A stretch of DNA of 64,000 nt, taken from assembly GCA_963808165.1 (NCBI GenBank), contig CAWEET010000021.1, positions 496,001 through 560,000 of the forward strand, written 5' to 3'. This DNA is from Thiosocius sp963808165 (GTDB lineage Bacteria; Pseudomonadota; Gammaproteobacteria; Chromatiales; Chromatiaceae). The notes below the pieces were generated by a model. It had not been told where the DNA came from, did not search any database, and saw only the letters and a list, made by a program, of their open reading frames with translations. Of this stretch, positions 24,462-32,967 are shown one piece after another. Position 1 is the first letter of the stretch. Each line of letters starts with the position of its first letter. Made by a program: the position numbers and the translations under genes.

Positions 24462-27044
24462 ATGACCGACTTCGCCAAGGAAATCCTGCCCGTCAATCTC
24501 GAAGACGAGATGCAACAGTCCTACCTGGACTATGCGATGAGCGTCATCGTCGGGCGTGCCCTGCCCGATGTGCGCGACGGGCTCAAGCCGGTTCACCGTC
24601 GGGTGTTGTTCGCGATGGGTGAGTTGGGCAACGACTGGAACAAGCCCTACAAGAAATCGGCACGCGTGGTCGGTGACGTAATCGGCAAGTACCATCCGCA
24701 CGGCGACACCGCGGTCTACGACACGATCGTGCGCATGGCGCAGCCGTTCTCGCTGCGTTACATGCTGATCGATGGCCAGGGCAATTTCGGATCGGTGGAT
24801 GGTGATGCCCCGGCGGCCATGCGTTACACCGAGGTGCGCATGGCCAAGATTGCGCACGAACTGCTCGCCGACATCGATAAGGAAACCGTCGATTTCGTCC
24901 CGAACTACGACGAATCCGAGCACGAGCCACAGGTCCTGCCGGCCAAGATACCGAACTTGCTGATCAACGGCTCGTCCGGCATTGCGGTGGGGATGGCGAC
25001 CAACATTCCGCCGCACAACATCACCGAGGTGATCGACGCCTGTGTCCGGGTGATCGACCAGCCTGCGGTGAGCATCGAGGAGCTCATGGAGATCGTGCCG
25101 GGTCCGGATTTTCCGACCGCCGCGATCATCAATGGGGTCCATGGGGTGCGCGAGGCCTACCGCACCGGTCGCGGCAAGGTTTACATCCGCGCCCGCACCA
25201 GCTTCGAAGAGATGGAGCACGGCCGGCAGCGGATCGTCGTCAACGAGCTCCCGTATCAGGTCAACAAGGCGCGCCTGCTCGAAAAGATCGCCGAGCTGGT
25301 GAAGGACAAGAAGCTCGAGGGCATCAGCGAGCTGCGCGACGAGTCCGACAAGGACGGCATGCGCATGGTGATCGAGCTGCGCCGCGGCGAGGTCGCCGAG
25401 GTGGTGCTGAACAATCTGTTCCAGCAGACACAGATGCAGAATGTCTTCGGGATCAATATCGTCGCGCTGGTCGATGGACAACCGCGCACGCTGAATCTCA
25501 AGCAGCTGCTGGAATACTTCCTGCGCCATCGGCGCGAGGTGGTGACCCGACGCACCCTGTTCGACCTGCGCAAGGCGCGCGAGCGGGCGCATATGCTCGA
25601 GGGCCTGGCGGTCGCGCTAGCCAATATCGACGAGGTGATCGCGCTGATCAAGGCGGCCCCCAGTCCGGCCGAGGCGAAGAAGCGGCTGGTCGAGCGCCTC
25701 TGGCAATCGGGTACGGTCGAGGCCATGCTATCGCGCGCCGGGGCGGATGCCTCGCGTCCCGAGGACCTGTCGGCGGAGTTCGGCCTGACCGATGCAGGCT
25801 ACCGCCTGACGGAGACCCAGGCGCAGGCGATCCTGGATCTGAGACTGCAAAAACTCACCGGTCTGGAACAAGACAAGATAATCAATGAATTCCAGGATTT
25901 GCTGGAGAAAATTGCGGATCTACTTCAAATATTGTCCAGCCCCGAGCGGCTGATGCAGGTGATCAAGGACGAGTTGGTCGAGATGCGCGAGCAGTTCGGG
26001 GACGAGCGCCGCAGCGAGATCGTGATCAATCGCATGGATCTGACGCTGGAGGACCTGATCACCGAAGAAGACGTCGTGGTCACGCTGTCGCATCAGGGTT
26101 ACGCCAAGTCGCAACCGGTCGGCGATTATCGGGCGCAGCGGCGTGGCGGCCGCGGCAAGATGGCGACCGCCACCAAGGACGAGGATTTCGTCGACAAGCT
26201 GTTCGTCGCCAATACGCACGACACCATCCTATGTTTCTCCAGCCGCGGTAAATGCTACTGGCTCAAGGTGTACGAATTGCCGCAGGCCGGACGCAGCGCC
26301 CGTGGCCGACCGATGGTCAATCTGTTGCCGCTGGAGCAGGGTGAGCGCATCAACGCGGTGTTGCCGGTGCGTGAGTACACGGAGGACCGCTTCGTGTTCA
26401 TGGCGACTGCATCGGGCACCGTCAAGAAGACCTCGCTGGTCGATTTCTCGCGGCCACGGTCGAACGGTATCATCGCGGTCGACCTGCGTGACGACGACCA
26501 ACTGATCGGGGTCGACATCACCGATGGGAGCCAAAGCGTCATGCTGTTCACCTCGGCCGGCAAGGCGATCCGATTCAAGGAATCCGACGTGCGGGCCATG
26601 GGTCGCACCGCCTGTGGTGTGCGCGGCGTCAAGCTGGGCAGGGGACAGCGGGTGATCTCGCTGATCATCGGCAATCAGGGGGACGTCATGACGGTCACCG
26701 AGAACGGCTTCGGCAAGCGGACGCCGATCGAGCAGTTCCCGATCAAGGGTCGCGGCGGCATGGGTGTCATCTCCATCAAGGTCTCGGACCGCAATGGCGG
26801 ACAGGTTGGCGCGGTGCGCGTGGATGAGGATGACGAGATGATGCTGATCACGAATGGCGGCACGCTGGTGCGGACCCGGGTCGCCGATGTCTCGCAGATG
26901 GGGCGTGACACCCAGGGCGTGACGATGATCCGCCTGTCGAAAGATGAGAAACTGATCGGTATCGAGCGCATCGAGGCGCTGGATGTCGAGGATGACGGCG
27001 ACATCGAAGACGAAGTCGACGGCGCCGGCTCGGATGCGGACTGA
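24462..27044 (+). CDS. gyrA: DNA gyrase subunit A
   Basis: An 860-residue type II topoisomerase subunit that breaks and rejoins DNA during negative supercoiling. The start at 24462 gives MTDFAKEILPVNLEDEM, and numbering then matches E. coli. The catalytic tyrosine is Y122 in RYTEVRM. The quinolone-resistance region reads HPHGDTAVYDTIV, with threonine at position 83 and aspartate at 87. Thr83 is the normal residue in Pseudomonas and does not by itself indicate resistance. The C-terminal beta-pinwheel includes the GyrA box QRRGGRG and ends in an acidic tail (EDDGDIEDEVDGAGSD). It heads the serC-serA-pheA-hisC-tyrA run. Confidence 0.98.
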   Translation: MTDFAKEILPVNLEDEMQQSYLDYAMSVIVGRALPDVRDGLKPVHRRVLFAMGELGNDWNKPYKKSARVVGDVIGKYHPHGDTAVYDTIVRMAQPFSLRYMLIDGQGNFGSVDGDAPAAMRYTEVRMAKIAHELLADIDKETVDFVPNYDESEHEPQVLPAKIPNLLINGSSGIAVGMATNIPPHNITEVIDACVRVIDQPAVSIEELMEIVPGPDFPTAAIINGVHGVREAYRTGRGKVYIRARTSFEEMEHGRQRIVVNELPYQVNKARLLEKIAELVKDKKLEGISELRDESDKDGMRMVIELRRGEVAEVVLNNLFQQTQMQNVFGINIVALVDGQPRTLNLKQLLEYFLRHRREVVTRRTLFDLRKARERAHMLEGLAVALANIDEVIALIKAAPSPAEAKKRLVERLWQSGTVEAMLSRAGADASRPEDLSAEFGLTDAGYRLTETQAQAILDLRLQKLTGLEQDKIINEFQDLLEKIADLLQILSSPERLMQVIKDELVEMREQFGDERRSEIVINRMDLTLEDLITEEDVVVTLSHQGYAKSQPVGDYRAQRRGGRGKMATATKDEDFVDKLFVANTHDTILCFSSRGKCYWLKVYELPQAGRSARGRPMVNLLPLEQGERINAVLPVREYTEDRFVFMATASGTVKKTSLVDFSRPRSNGIIAVDLRDDDQLIGVDITDGSQSVMLFTSAGKAIRFKESDVRAMGRTACGVRGVKLGRGQRVISLIIGNQGDVMTVTENGFGKRTPIEQFPIKGRGGMGVISIKVSDRNGGQVGAVRVDEDDEMMLITNGGTLVRTRVADVSQMGRDTQGVTMIRLSKDEKLIGIERIEALDVEDDGDIEDEVDGAGSDAD

Positions 27045-27240
27045 TTTCCCGCAGGGATTATTCGGCGCTGCAGCATGCTCTCTTGCTCCGGCAGATAATG
27101 CCCTGCCACCGAACGCCGGGCGGCATCGTTCGGCAGGATATGCAGCGGTCCCTGACGGCGTCGTAACCCTCGGGGCCCCGATGTCTGTGCCCGCGCAGTA
27201 GACGAAACGAACAATTCACTCAACTTGACCGGAAGCAGCT

Positions 27241-28326
27241 ATGTCCCGTGTTTATAATTTCAGTGCCGGCCCGGCCGCGCTGCCGGAAGACGTCCTGAAA
27301 CAGGCCCAGGCCGAGATGCTCGACTGGCACGGCTCGGGGATGTCGGTGATGGAGATGAGCCATCGCGGCAAGGAATTCATGTCGATCGCCGCCGAGGCGG
27401 AGGCCGACTTGCGCGAACTGATGGGCGTGCCGTCGAACTACAAGGTACTGTTCCTGCAGGGTGGCGCCTCGAGCCAGTTTGCGATGATCCCGATGAACCT
27501 GATCGGTCGAACCGGCAAGGCCGATTATTTTCGTACCGGCTCCTGGTCGAAAAAGGCCATCGCCGAGGCGAAACGCTACGGTGACGTCGCTGTCACGGTC
27601 GACCGTGAGGTCGAGGGCAAATTCACCAGCGCCCCGGCGCCTGATGGTTTCGTTGTCTCGGGGGATGCGGCCTATGTGCACTACACGCCCAACGAGACCA
27701 TCGAGGGCGTCGAGTTTTCCTATGTGCCCCAGACCGGCGATGTGCCGCTGGTCGCTGACATGTCATCGACCATTCTCTCGCGCCCGATCGATGTGTCGCG
27801 CTTTGGTCTGATCTATGCGGGCGCGCAGAAGAACATCGGGCCCGCCGGTCTGACCCTGGTCATCCTGCACGAGGATCTGATGGGCAGCCCGCTGGACGCT
27901 ACGCCGACCATGTTCAACTATGCGACGCAGGCAGATGCCGAATCGATGTACAACACGCCGCCCACATACGGCTGGTATCTCGCCGGGCTGGTGTTCAAAT
28001 GGCTCAAGCAGAAGGGTGGTCTCCAGGGGATGGCCGACATCAACCAGCGCAAGGCCGGGATGTTGTATGACGCGATCGACAGCTCGGATTTCTACGCCAA
28101 CCCGGTCGCTCCGGATTGCCGCTCATGGATGAACGTCCCTTTCACCCTGGCCGATCCCTCGCTGGACGCCGAGTTCCTGAAGCAGGCCGGCGAGGCGGGA
28201 TTGAAAACCTTGAAGGGACACCGGTCGGTCGGCGGTATGCGGGCGAGTATCTACAACGCGATGCCGGAACAGGGCGTGAAGACCTTGGTCGATTTCATGT
28301 CCGAGTTCGAGCGTACCCGGGGTTGA
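27241..28326 (+). CDS. serC: phosphoserine aminotransferase
   Basis: A 361-residue PLP enzyme that makes phosphoserine from 3-phosphohydroxypyruvate, and also serves pyridoxal phosphate synthesis. The N-terminus VYNFSAGPAALPEDVL and the block WHGSGMSVMEMSHRGKEF are diagnostic. The PLP lysine is in YAGAQKNIGPAGL. It lies 196 bp after gyrA and 104 bp before serA, so the serine pathway's first two steps are adjacent. Confidence 0.97.
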   Translation: MSRVYNFSAGPAALPEDVLKQAQAEMLDWHGSGMSVMEMSHRGKEFMSIAAEAEADLRELMGVPSNYKVLFLQGGASSQFAMIPMNLIGRTGKADYFRTGSWSKKAIAEAKRYGDVAVTVDREVEGKFTSAPAPDGFVVSGDAAYVHYTPNETIEGVEFSYVPQTGDVPLVADMSSTILSRPIDVSRFGLIYAGAQKNIGPAGLTLVILHEDLMGSPLDATPTMFNYATQADAESMYNTPPTYGWYLAGLVFKWLKQKGGLQGMADINQRKAGMLYDAIDSSDFYANPVAPDCRSWMNVPFTLADPSLDAEFLKQAGEAGLKTLKGHRSVGGMRASIYNAMPEQGVKTLVDFMSEFERTRG

Positions 28327-28430
28327 TTCGGCGCTGAGCCGAGGATTGCATCCGGTGGCGCACCTTGCAGGCAGCCACCCGATCCCTGCCGCGCACGTCG
28401 GATGCCAAAGATAAGCAAGCAGGCGGAACC

Positions 28431-29612
28431 ATGTACAAGATTCAGACATTGAACAATATCTCGGCCGTCGGTCTGGACCGTTTTCCACGGGACAGTTACG
28501 AGGTCGCCTCGGAGATGACCCACCCGGATGCCATCCTGGTGCGCTCGGCCAAGATGCACGACCTGCAGTTGCCGGACTCGGTCAGGGCGATCGGTCGCGC
28601 CGGTGCCGGCGTCAACAACATCCCTGTCGATGCGATGACGGCCGTCGGCATCCCGGTGTTCAACGCGCCCGGTGCCAACGCCAATGCGGTAAAGGAACTG
28701 GTCGTGGCGGGGATGCTGATGGCGGCACGCAACATCGGCCAGGCGTGGCGTTTCGCGACCGCTTTGAGCGGTGAAGACACGGCGATCAATCAAAACGTGG
28801 AGGCGGGCAAGAAGAACTTCGTCGGATTCGAGTTGCCGGGTCGAACGCTGGGCGTCGTCGGCCTGGGGGCAATCGGTGTCAAGGTTGCGAATGCTGCCCG
28901 CGCGCTGGGGATGAAGGTCGTCGGTTACGATCCGACCATCACCGTGCGCGCGGCCTGGGCGCTCGATTCGGACGTGGAGCAGGCGCTGTCGGTGGATGAC
29001 CTCGTGGCCCGTTCCGATTTCATCACCTTTCATGTGCCCCTGACCGACAAGACGCGCGGCATGATCAATGCCGATCGTCTCAAGCTGATGAAAAAGCGCG
29101 GTGTGCTGTTGAACTTCGCGCGCAACGGGATCATCGATGACGAGGCCGTGGTTGCCGCGCTGAATGAAGGCCGGCTGTACGCCTATGTCTGTGATTTTCC
29201 GAGCAACCTGTTGAAGGACCACCCCCGCGTGATCACCCTGCCGCACCTCGGCGCATCGACTGCCGAGGCCGAGGAGAACTGTGCGGTGATGGTCGCGGAT
29301 CAGGTCCGTGACTGGCTGGAGAATGGCAACGTCAGCCATTCGGTCAATTTCCCCGAGATCGGTCTGCCGCGTACCGAGGACGGCCACCGCATCGCCGTCG
29401 TCAACAGCAACGTCCCGAACATGCTGGGACAGATCTCCACCGACCTGGCGGAGGCCGGCCTCAATATCATCGACATGCTGAATAAGTCGCGCGGCGATAT
29501 TGCCGTGACACTGATCGATGTGGACGGGCCACCGTCCGAGCAGGCAATTCAACGGATCGCCGATATCGACGGGGTGCTCTCGGTGCGCTGCCTGGGCTGT
29601 GATGTCGCTTAG
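28431..29612 (+). CDS. serA: D-3-phosphoglycerate dehydrogenase (short form with ACT domain)
   Basis: A 393-residue NAD-dependent dehydrogenase for the first step of serine synthesis. The start at 28431 (MYKIQTLNN) follows AGGCGGA; upstream starts add unconserved residues. The substrate-binding part has RAGAGVNNIP, the NAD-binding Rossmann motif is GVVGLGAIGVKVANAA, and the catalytic histidine is in LPHLGASTAEAEENCA. The C-terminal ACT domain (about 315-390, VVNSNVPNMLGQISTDLAEA) suggests serine feedback. The protein lacks the intervening ASB domain of the long form. Confidence 0.95.
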   Translation: MYKIQTLNNISAVGLDRFPRDSYEVASEMTHPDAILVRSAKMHDLQLPDSVRAIGRAGAGVNNIPVDAMTAVGIPVFNAPGANANAVKELVVAGMLMAARNIGQAWRFATALSGEDTAINQNVEAGKKNFVGFELPGRTLGVVGLGAIGVKVANAARALGMKVVGYDPTITVRAAWALDSDVEQALSVDDLVARSDFITFHVPLTDKTRGMINADRLKLMKKRGVLLNFARNGIIDDEAVVAALNEGRLYAYVCDFPSNLLKDHPRVITLPHLGASTAEAEENCAVMVADQVRDWLENGNVSHSVNFPEIGLPRTEDGHRIAVVNSNVPNMLGQISTDLAEAGLNIIDMLNKSRGDIAVTLIDVDGPPSEQAIQRIADIDGVLSVRCLGCDVA

Positions 29613-29718
29613 GAACAGGTATTTGCGTCATCGGTGGAGCTTGCTTCGGCACTGGCGCGCCGGCGGATTCGCCTGCTGGTCAAGTCAGTCCCATTGGGGT
29701 TAGCGTTACAATGCGCCC

Positions 29719-30804
29719 ATGACTGAAGAACAGCAACTCGCGCAGATCCGTGACCGGATCGACGACCTCGACCGGCAGATACAAGACCTGCTGAATGCGC
29801 GCGCACAAGCCGCCAGGGAGGTGGCCGAGATCAAGCTGGCTTCGGGCGAAGACGCGGTCTTCTACCGGCCCGAGCGCGAGGCGATGGTGTTGCGCATGGT
29901 CAAGGAGCGCAATGCAGGTCCGTTGGGCGCGGAGGCAATGGCGCGCCTGTTTCGCGAGATCATGTCGGAGTGCCTGGCGCTGGAACTCCCGCTCAAGATC
30001 AGCTACCTGGGGCCGGAGGGGACCTTCACCCAGGCGGCGGCGCTCAAGCATTTCGGTCACGCAGTCACGACTGTACCGATGGCCGCGATCTCGGACGTGT
30101 TCCAGGAAGTCGAAAGCGGCGGCTGCCACTATGGTGTCGTACCGGTCGAGAATTCGAGCGAGGGCGTGGTCAGCCACACCCTGGACATGTTTCTGAACTC
30201 GCCGCTGAAAATCTGTGGCGAAGTCACCTTGCGCATTCATCACAACCTGATGGGCAAGGACGCCGATCTGGGTAATCTGAAGATGATCTATTCGCACCAG
30301 CAGTCGCTGGCGCAGTGCCGTGGCTGGCTCGACCGCCATCTGCCGCTGGTGGAGCGGACGCCGGTCGGCAGCAATGCCGAGGCGGCGCAACGTGCGGCGA
30401 AGGTCGCACATTCTGCTGCGATTGCCGGGGCGACTGCGGCCGAGTTGTATGGCCTGCGTGTGCTCGCCCCGAACATCGAAGACGAAGCCGGCAACACCAC
30501 ACGCTTTCTGGTGGTTGGACAGCAGGCAGTGCCGGCCTCCGGCGACGACAAGACCAGCCTGCTGCTGTCGACCCGAAACGAGGCCGGCGGTCTGTACCGT
30601 TTGCTGGCACCTCTCGCCGAGCACGGCATCAGCATGACGCGGATTGAATCGCGTCCCTCACGCCGCGGTCACTGGGACTACGTGTTCTTCGTCGACATCA
30701 ATGGCCACCGCGATGATTCCAAGGTGACCAATGCGCTGGCGATACTGAAACAGCAGGCGGGTATGTTCAAGGAACTGGGCTCTTATCCCAAGGCGGTGCT
30801 GTAG
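29719..30804 (+). CDS. pheA: bifunctional chorismate mutase/prephenate dehydratase (P-protein)
   Basis: A 361-residue enzyme that takes chorismate to phenylpyruvate. Residues about 5-90 are the AroQ chorismate mutase (LAQIRDRIDDLDRQIQDLLN). Prephenate dehydratase follows at about 93-270 (ISYLGPEGTFTQAAALKHFG, PVENSSEGVV, NTTRFLVV, the last with the catalytic threonine). The ACT domain at about 280-355 carries the phenylalanine-binding ESRPSRRG. The stop overlaps the hisC start. The order pheA-hisC-tyrA is conserved in gammaproteobacteria. Confidence 0.96.
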   Translation: MTEEQQLAQIRDRIDDLDRQIQDLLNARAQAAREVAEIKLASGEDAVFYRPEREAMVLRMVKERNAGPLGAEAMARLFREIMSECLALELPLKISYLGPEGTFTQAAALKHFGHAVTTVPMAAISDVFQEVESGGCHYGVVPVENSSEGVVSHTLDMFLNSPLKICGEVTLRIHHNLMGKDADLGNLKMIYSHQQSLAQCRGWLDRHLPLVERTPVGSNAEAAQRAAKVAHSAAIAGATAAELYGLRVLAPNIEDEAGNTTRFLVVGQQAVPASGDDKTSLLLSTRNEAGGLYRLLAPLAEHGISMTRIESRPSRRGHWDYVFFVDINGHRDDSKVTNALAILKQQAGMFKELGSYPKAVL

Positions 30805-31901
30805 TGGCCAACAGATTTCTCGGCCAGGCTGCGCCCGGACTGGCAGCCCTGAGACCCTATGTGCCGGGCAAGCCGCTATCGGAGCTGGAGCGCGAGTTGG
30901 GGATCAGCGGCTCGATCAAGCTGGCGTCGAACGAGAACCCGCTCGGCCCCAGCCCGCGGGTGCGTGCGGCGCTCGAGGCGCAGATCGTCGATGTCGCGCG
31001 GTATCCGGACGGCGCCGCCTATGAACTGCGCCAGGTACTGGCCCGGCGTCACGCCGTCGAACCCGCCTGCGTCACCGTCGGCAATGGCTCGAATGATGTG
31101 CTGGACATGATCGCCCGTGCGTTTCTGTGGGCGGGGCGGGAGAGTCTGTTCTCGCAATATGCCTTTGCGGTATATCCGATCAGCAGCGCAGCCGTGGGCG
31201 CGACGCCGCGCATCGCGCCGGCGCTCGATTACGGACACGATCTGGCGGCCATGCGCGGGATGATCAACGCCGATACCGGCGTCGTCTGGATCGCCAACCC
31301 GAACAATCCGACCGGGACACGGCTGGGTGGCCCGGCGTTGCGGGGTTTCATCGAGGATGTCCCGTCGGATGTCATCATCGTGGTCGACGAGGCGTATTTT
31401 GAGTATGTCCAGGCCGGCGATCATCCCGATGCGAGCCAGTGGCTCGCTGAGTTTCCTAATCTGGTCGTGACCCGGACCTTCTCGAAGGCCTATGGGCTGG
31501 CGGCCCTGCGCGTCGGTTATGGACTGTCGCACCCGGATGTCGGCGATCTGCTCAACCGAGTGCGACAGCCGTTCAATGTCGACAGCTTCGCGCAGGCTGC
31601 TGCACTCGCCGCGCTCGAGGACGAGGAATTTCTGCATCGTTCGGTGGCGTTGAACGATCGGGGCATGCGGCAGCTGGTCGAGGGCGTGTCCCGGCTTGGG
31701 CTGGGTTTCATCCCGTCGGCGGGCAACTTTCTCACGATTGATCTGGGCCGGGATGCCGGCCCGGTGGACCAGGCGCTGTTGCGCCTGGGCGTCGTCACGC
31801 GACCGATCGCCAGCTACGGGCTGCCGGATCATCTGCGTGTGAGCATCGGTCTGCCCGAGGAAAACGCTCGTTTCCTTGCCGCGCTGGAGCAGGTCATTTG
31901 A
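30804..31901 (+). CDS. hisC: histidinol-phosphate/aromatic aminotransferase (HisC family)
   Basis: A 365-residue class I/II PLP aminotransferase. The start is the GTG at 30804, which shares a base with the pheA stop (TAGTG). SIKLASNENPLGPSPRV near the N-terminus and the PLP lysine in TRTFSKAYGLAALRVGYG are typical of HisC. Because it sits between pheA and tyrA, it probably serves phenylalanine and tyrosine transamination as well as or instead of histidine synthesis (often labelled hisC2). Which substrate dominates cannot be read from sequence. Confidence 0.93.
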   Translation: MANRFLGQAAPGLAALRPYVPGKPLSELERELGISGSIKLASNENPLGPSPRVRAALEAQIVDVARYPDGAAYELRQVLARRHAVEPACVTVGNGSNDVLDMIARAFLWAGRESLFSQYAFAVYPISSAAVGATPRIAPALDYGHDLAAMRGMINADTGVVWIANPNNPTGTRLGGPALRGFIEDVPSDVIIVVDEAYFEYVQAGDHPDASQWLAEFPNLVVTRTFSKAYGLAALRVGYGLSHPDVGDLLNRVRQPFNVDSFAQAAALAALEDEEFLHRSVALNDRGMRQLVEGVSRLGLGFIPSAGNFLTIDLGRDAGPVDQALLRLGVVTRPIASYGLPDHLRVSIGLPEENARFLAALEQVI

Positions 31902-32773
31902 GCCTTGCGATCCGCCGGCTGGCTGTCATCGGCGTCGGCCTGATCGGTGGTTCCCTGGCGCGTGCGCTGCGTGCTGCCGGTCTGGTCGACGAGATCGTCG
32001 GATGCGGTCGTGGCCGGGCGAACCTCGAAGAAGCCGTCGCGCTCGGTGTCATAGACCGTTACACGCACGATATCGGCGATGCGGTGCGCGATGCCGATAT
32101 GGTGTTTCTCGCGGTGCCCCTCGGGGCGATGCGCGAGGCCTTCGCCGCGATGCGGGCGACGCTGCCGCCCGATGCGCTGATCACCGATGGTGGCAGTGCC
32201 AAGGGCAGCGTCGTTGCCGACTGTCGCAGCGCTGCACCCGAGCTGCTCGCCCGCTTCGTGCCCGGCCATCCGATTGCCGGCAACGAGCGCAACGGCGTCG
32301 CTGCGTCACTGGCCGGGCTCTTCCGCGATCGGCGGGTGATCCTGACGCCGCTGCCGCAGAACGATGTCGCTGCGGTGGCGCGCGTCAGCGCGATGTGGCA
32401 GGCCTGCGGGGCCCAGGTGATGGAGATGTCCGTGCAGCATCACGACGAGGTGCTGGCCGCGACCAGCCACCTGCCGCACATGCTGGCCTTCGGCCTGGTG
32501 GATATGCTCGCGCGCATGAAGGAGAACGATGAGATCTTTCTCTACGCAGCGGGCGGCTTCCGTGACTTCACTCGGATTGCCTCGAGCAACCCGGTGATGT
32601 GGCGCGACATCTGTATCGCCAATCGCGAGGCCCTGAGCCCGATGCTGGCGGCGTTCGCCGAAGAGATGGGCGAACTGGCGCGCAGCATCGGCGAGGCCGA
32701 CGCCGACCATCTGCTGGCGATATTCGAGCGCGCCAAGGCGGCGCGCGACCGCTATGTGGATGGCCTGAAATAG
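31898..32773 (+). CDS. tyrA: prephenate dehydrogenase
   Basis: A 291-residue NAD(P)-dependent dehydrogenase that makes hydroxyphenylpyruvate or, as arogenate dehydrogenase, tyrosine. The start is the TTG at 31898, overlapping the hisC stop, giving MSLAIRRLAVIGVGLIGGSL with its Rossmann glycines. Further family motifs are FLAVPLGAM, GSAKG, PGHPIAGNERNG and SHLPHMLAF. It is not fused to aroA, unlike the Pseudomonas form, and no aroA follows. A hairpin begins two bases after the stop. Confidence 0.95.
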   Translation: MSLAIRRLAVIGVGLIGGSLARALRAAGLVDEIVGCGRGRANLEEAVALGVIDRYTHDIGDAVRDADMVFLAVPLGAMREAFAAMRATLPPDALITDGGSAKGSVVADCRSAAPELLARFVPGHPIAGNERNGVAASLAGLFRDRRVILTPLPQNDVAAVARVSAMWQACGAQVMEMSVQHHDEVLAATSHLPHMLAFGLVDMLARMKENDEIFLYAAGGFRDFTRIASSNPVMWRDICIANREALSPMLAAFAEEMGELARSIGEADADHLLAIFERAKAARDRYVDGLK

Positions 32774-32774
32774 G

Positions 32775-32794
32775 CGAAAACCGCCCGGTTTTCG
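32775..32794 (+). terminator. hairpin after tyrA
   Basis: A perfect 8-bp stem (CGAAAACC, loop GCCC, GGTTTTCG) starts directly after the tyrA stop codon. The T-run is inside the stem and only one short T stretch lies at the 3' side, so termination may be weak. It is the likely end of the gyrA-to-tyrA transcript. Confidence 0.5.
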
Positions 32795-32796
32795 TT

Positions 32797-32967
32797 GGGC
32801 GACTGTTCGGCAGGCACGGCCGGCCCTGCGTCGGTGTCGGTGTTGGGTCGTGCGCCAGGGTCGCTCCGGGCCCCGCCGGACATCTCCCCGAATGGTAGGT
32901 CGGGCTGCGCCCGACGGGCCGGCATACCTGCTGGGCGATCCTTCGGCAGGCACAGCCAGCCCTACGG
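32797..32967 (-). repeat. pair of short REP-like units
   Basis: Two units of about 34 bases lie in the tyrA downstream gap: GGGCGACTGTTCGGCAGGCA at 32,797 and GGGCGATCCTTCGGCAGGCA at 32,934, each continuing CGGCCGGCCCTGCG or CAGCCAGCCCTACG. Between them at about 32,895-32,920 is a small palindrome, GTCGGGCTGCGCCCGAC. The same two modules occur in reverse orientation at about 112-165 in the scpB tail. The second unit runs into the last codons of the minus-strand gene. Confidence 0.55.

Noticed and set aside
24462..24800. GyrA Thr83 as a quinolone-resistance mutation
   Set aside because: Threonine at 83 is the wild-type residue in Pseudomonas and other genera, and Asp87 is unchanged.
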